The notes beneath the pieces are model-generated. The model was not told the DNA's origin. It saw nothing but the letters and a program-made list of their open reading frames with translations, and searched no databases. From the NCBI GenBank assembly GCA_958430865.1, contig CAUDNR010003235.1, forward strand, positions 9,683-58,321: DNA of 48,639 nt, read 5' to 3'. The stretch is from Entrophospora sp. SA101. Its lineage: Eukaryota; Glomeromycota; Glomeromycetes; Entrophosporales; Entrophosporaceae. How positions within the stretch are numbered: the first letter of the stretch is position 1; each line of letters starts with the position of its first letter. The position numbers and the translations under genes are program-made. Shown piece after piece: positions 46,899-48,639 of the stretch.

Positions 46899-48639
46899 TT
46901 CTTTATCATAATACTTCTATCTATTGCAACTTCCGAAAAAATTGTACGAAATAAAGATTTTCCCTACATGGTACTGTTCTAGAAACGTCCCCCGATTTAA
47001 TAATTTCATAAATGTAACGATTTATCAGAAGCCTTAGCGATTGAAAGTTCGTAGTTGTAATATTTTTTTTACCTCACGCAATTAAATTGCTTGAAAGATT
47101 CAAAAATAAAAATTTAACATGCAAAATTTTTTTGTTACACTGTTTTTTAGAGGAAAAAAGGGGAGTATATACCATAAAAAAATCCGCATAATAATAATAA
47201 TATTAATTAGGAATACCCCTTAAAATAAATGACTCCTTTTTTTATACTAAATATGTAGAAGTTCAGTGAACTAATCCTGTTACACAGCGGATTTTGGATC
47301 TAATTTATATAATTTCTTTCACGTGGTTTTATTCCATTAAAAAGATTTAAATCGTTCAAATAAAATAAAAAAATAAGAACAATAATGTCACCCATTACTC
47401 GTAGCAAAACAAGTCCAAGACGTTGGTTATATCCGGTATTTCCAACTTTAGCAGAACTAGATGATGCTTTTCTATTAGCTGTATCGCGTATACAACAAGA
47501 TGCTCAAAAATTACTTGGTGCGGAATTAACCGTACTAGAAATCAGGCAAAAACTTTACAATAGCCAGTCACAAGAATTCTGGCTGGTTAATAATTTCGAT
47601 GCTTTACAAGAAGTTATGTATTATAAAATGAAAAAAAATTTATTTACCAATTATAAAGATCAATTAACAGCTGCTGGAATAGAAGTTACAAAAAAAGTGG
47701 ATACAATGCAATTACTAATTAAGACAATTATTGATGATAACAACAACAGCAGCAATAATCAAATAGATTCGTTGGAATTTAGTAATGATCATTATCAACA
47801 TAACAACAACAACAACAACAATAATTTTATTGATTCGCGAATTTCAACACTAATAACTGCTGATGATAACGATTATTATAATGACAATGATAGTGATATT
47901 TGTGGTGTAGGTAGCAGCAGTAGCGTTTGTAGTGAGCTTAATAATAATGAAATCAATTATAGTAATATTAGTATTAACCAGATAAGTAATAGTGAAAGTG
48001 GTTGTAGTTATTTTGGTAGCACGGTTAGTGACAATTACACATACAATAATAACAATGGCGATGGCGATGGCGATGGTGATAAGAATGGAAACAATGACAC
48101 CATTGAATTAATTGGAGGAGAACAATCTTATACGGAGACACATCATAAATTTCAAGATTATATAAAAAATTTTATTTACAATATTGATTATTCGTATTTA
48201 AAAAGTTTAGGAACAAAAACAAATCTATTTGTTATAATAGTGTTGATTATAATTTTTTTTAATGAATTTGGTGCAAATTATTATTATCAACAGTTTACTA
48301 CTGGTCATCATCAACACAAAAGGTCATTAAATAATGTTCAACTTCGTGACAAGGTAAAAGAACAAGTTATAAAGTATGCCGAGAAAGAGATTTCAAAAAG
48401 AACTCACAATTTAGCCAACAATAATAATAAACCCAATGATCTTATTGGTTTAGTTAGAACACAAATATCTGAGGTATATTATATTTAAAAGTGATAATAA
48501 TAATTTTATTAATATTAATATCATTAATTGATCAATTAATTAATCAATTAAATATTAGGAATTAGAAGATAAGTTAACAAAGATTGTTCATGGGTCAAGT
48601 ACTGATTATGCTTTATTTACAAGTGGTGCACAAATTATA
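46899..48639. repeat. 1.74-kb direct repeat of 302-2042
   Basis: From 46899 to the window end the sequence equals 302-2042 at a constant offset of 46597. I noticed only two substitutions (A1051 versus C47648; G1072 versus A47669), both silent Thr third positions. To the left, similarity falls sharply: 140-300 and 46735-46898 are related but clearly diverged. The right limit is cut off by the window end. Confidence 0.93.
47385..48639 (+). CDS. SUN-domain protein, second copy (3' truncated by window)
   Basis: Exon 1 (47385-48473) encodes exactly the same 363 residues as the first copy. The intron (48474-48558) and the start of exon 2 (from 48559, ELEDKLTKIV) are also the same. The window ends before the SUN domain itself, so only the Asn-rich N-terminal part, the membrane span (LFVIIVLIIIFF) and the start of the lumenal linker are visible. 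Whether it is a true second gene or an assembly duplicate cannot be decided here. Function would be as for the first copy. Confidence 0.85.

Noticed and set aside
1..48639. Circular element with terminally redundant ends
   Set aside because: The end repeat matches 302-2042 but not 1-301. A circular overlap would match from the first base. The gene content is also chromosomal.
1..48639. CRISPR arrays, bacterial operons or defence systems
   Set aside because: Spliced genes, eukaryotic domain families and lack of regularly spaced repeats rule these out.

Overview
The window is AT-rich eukaryotic DNA with short GT-AG introns (about 60-100 nt), simple repeats, small inverted-repeat elements and a 10-base N gap at 23033-23042. 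It looks like draft assembly of an arbuscular mycorrhizal fungus (Glomeromycotina, Rhizophagus-like). The clues are a tandem family of tyrosine-kinase-like (TKL) genes with a Cys-rich N-terminal motif and HCD/DLG catalytic motifs, a BTB-BACK-TLDc gene, Asn-rich proteins and many decayed gene copies. The species is inferred from family content, not proven.

Layout. 788-2786 (+): SUN-domain nuclear-envelope protein. 3093-5107 (-): a decayed PCNA gene next to a decayed TKL kinase. 7589-9131 (-): an intact TKL kinase. 11762-12825 (-): a third kinase copy lacking its N-terminal half. The three kinase units share homologous spacers, each interrupted by a different insertion (764 bp with inverted repeats and a 10-bp target duplication; about 830 bp with Crypton-like recombinase remnants). 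15133-16147 (+): C1orf74/DUF4504-like protein. 17686-19201 (-): unrecognised protein with a 32-residue repeat. 19200-28500: mostly gene and transposon debris, including an orphan succinate dehydrogenase flavoprotein exon, a textbook 154-bp hAT-type MITE, a kinase catalytic-loop scrap and a small unknown spliced gene. 28532-30169 (-): BTB-BACK-TLDc. 32044-33521 (+): GGC1-type mitochondrial GTP/GDP carrier with two apparent lesions. 37841-39052 (+): Golgi nucleotide-sugar transporter. 41891-42346 (-): small secreted protein, with a decayed copy of its 3' end beside it. 47385-end (+): a near-identical second copy of the SUN gene.

There is no operon logic. Individual genes serve nuclear envelope, signalling, mitochondrial transport and Golgi functions. 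The main theme is DNA-level duplication and decay: partial copies of conserved genes keep intron positions, tandem paralogues degrade, and non-autonomous elements insert. The strongest items are the precise TIR/TSD elements, the dated insertion in the kinase array, the PCNA and SDHA relics, the GGC1 lesions, the 32-residue repeat protein and the 1.7-kb direct repeat at the window ends.
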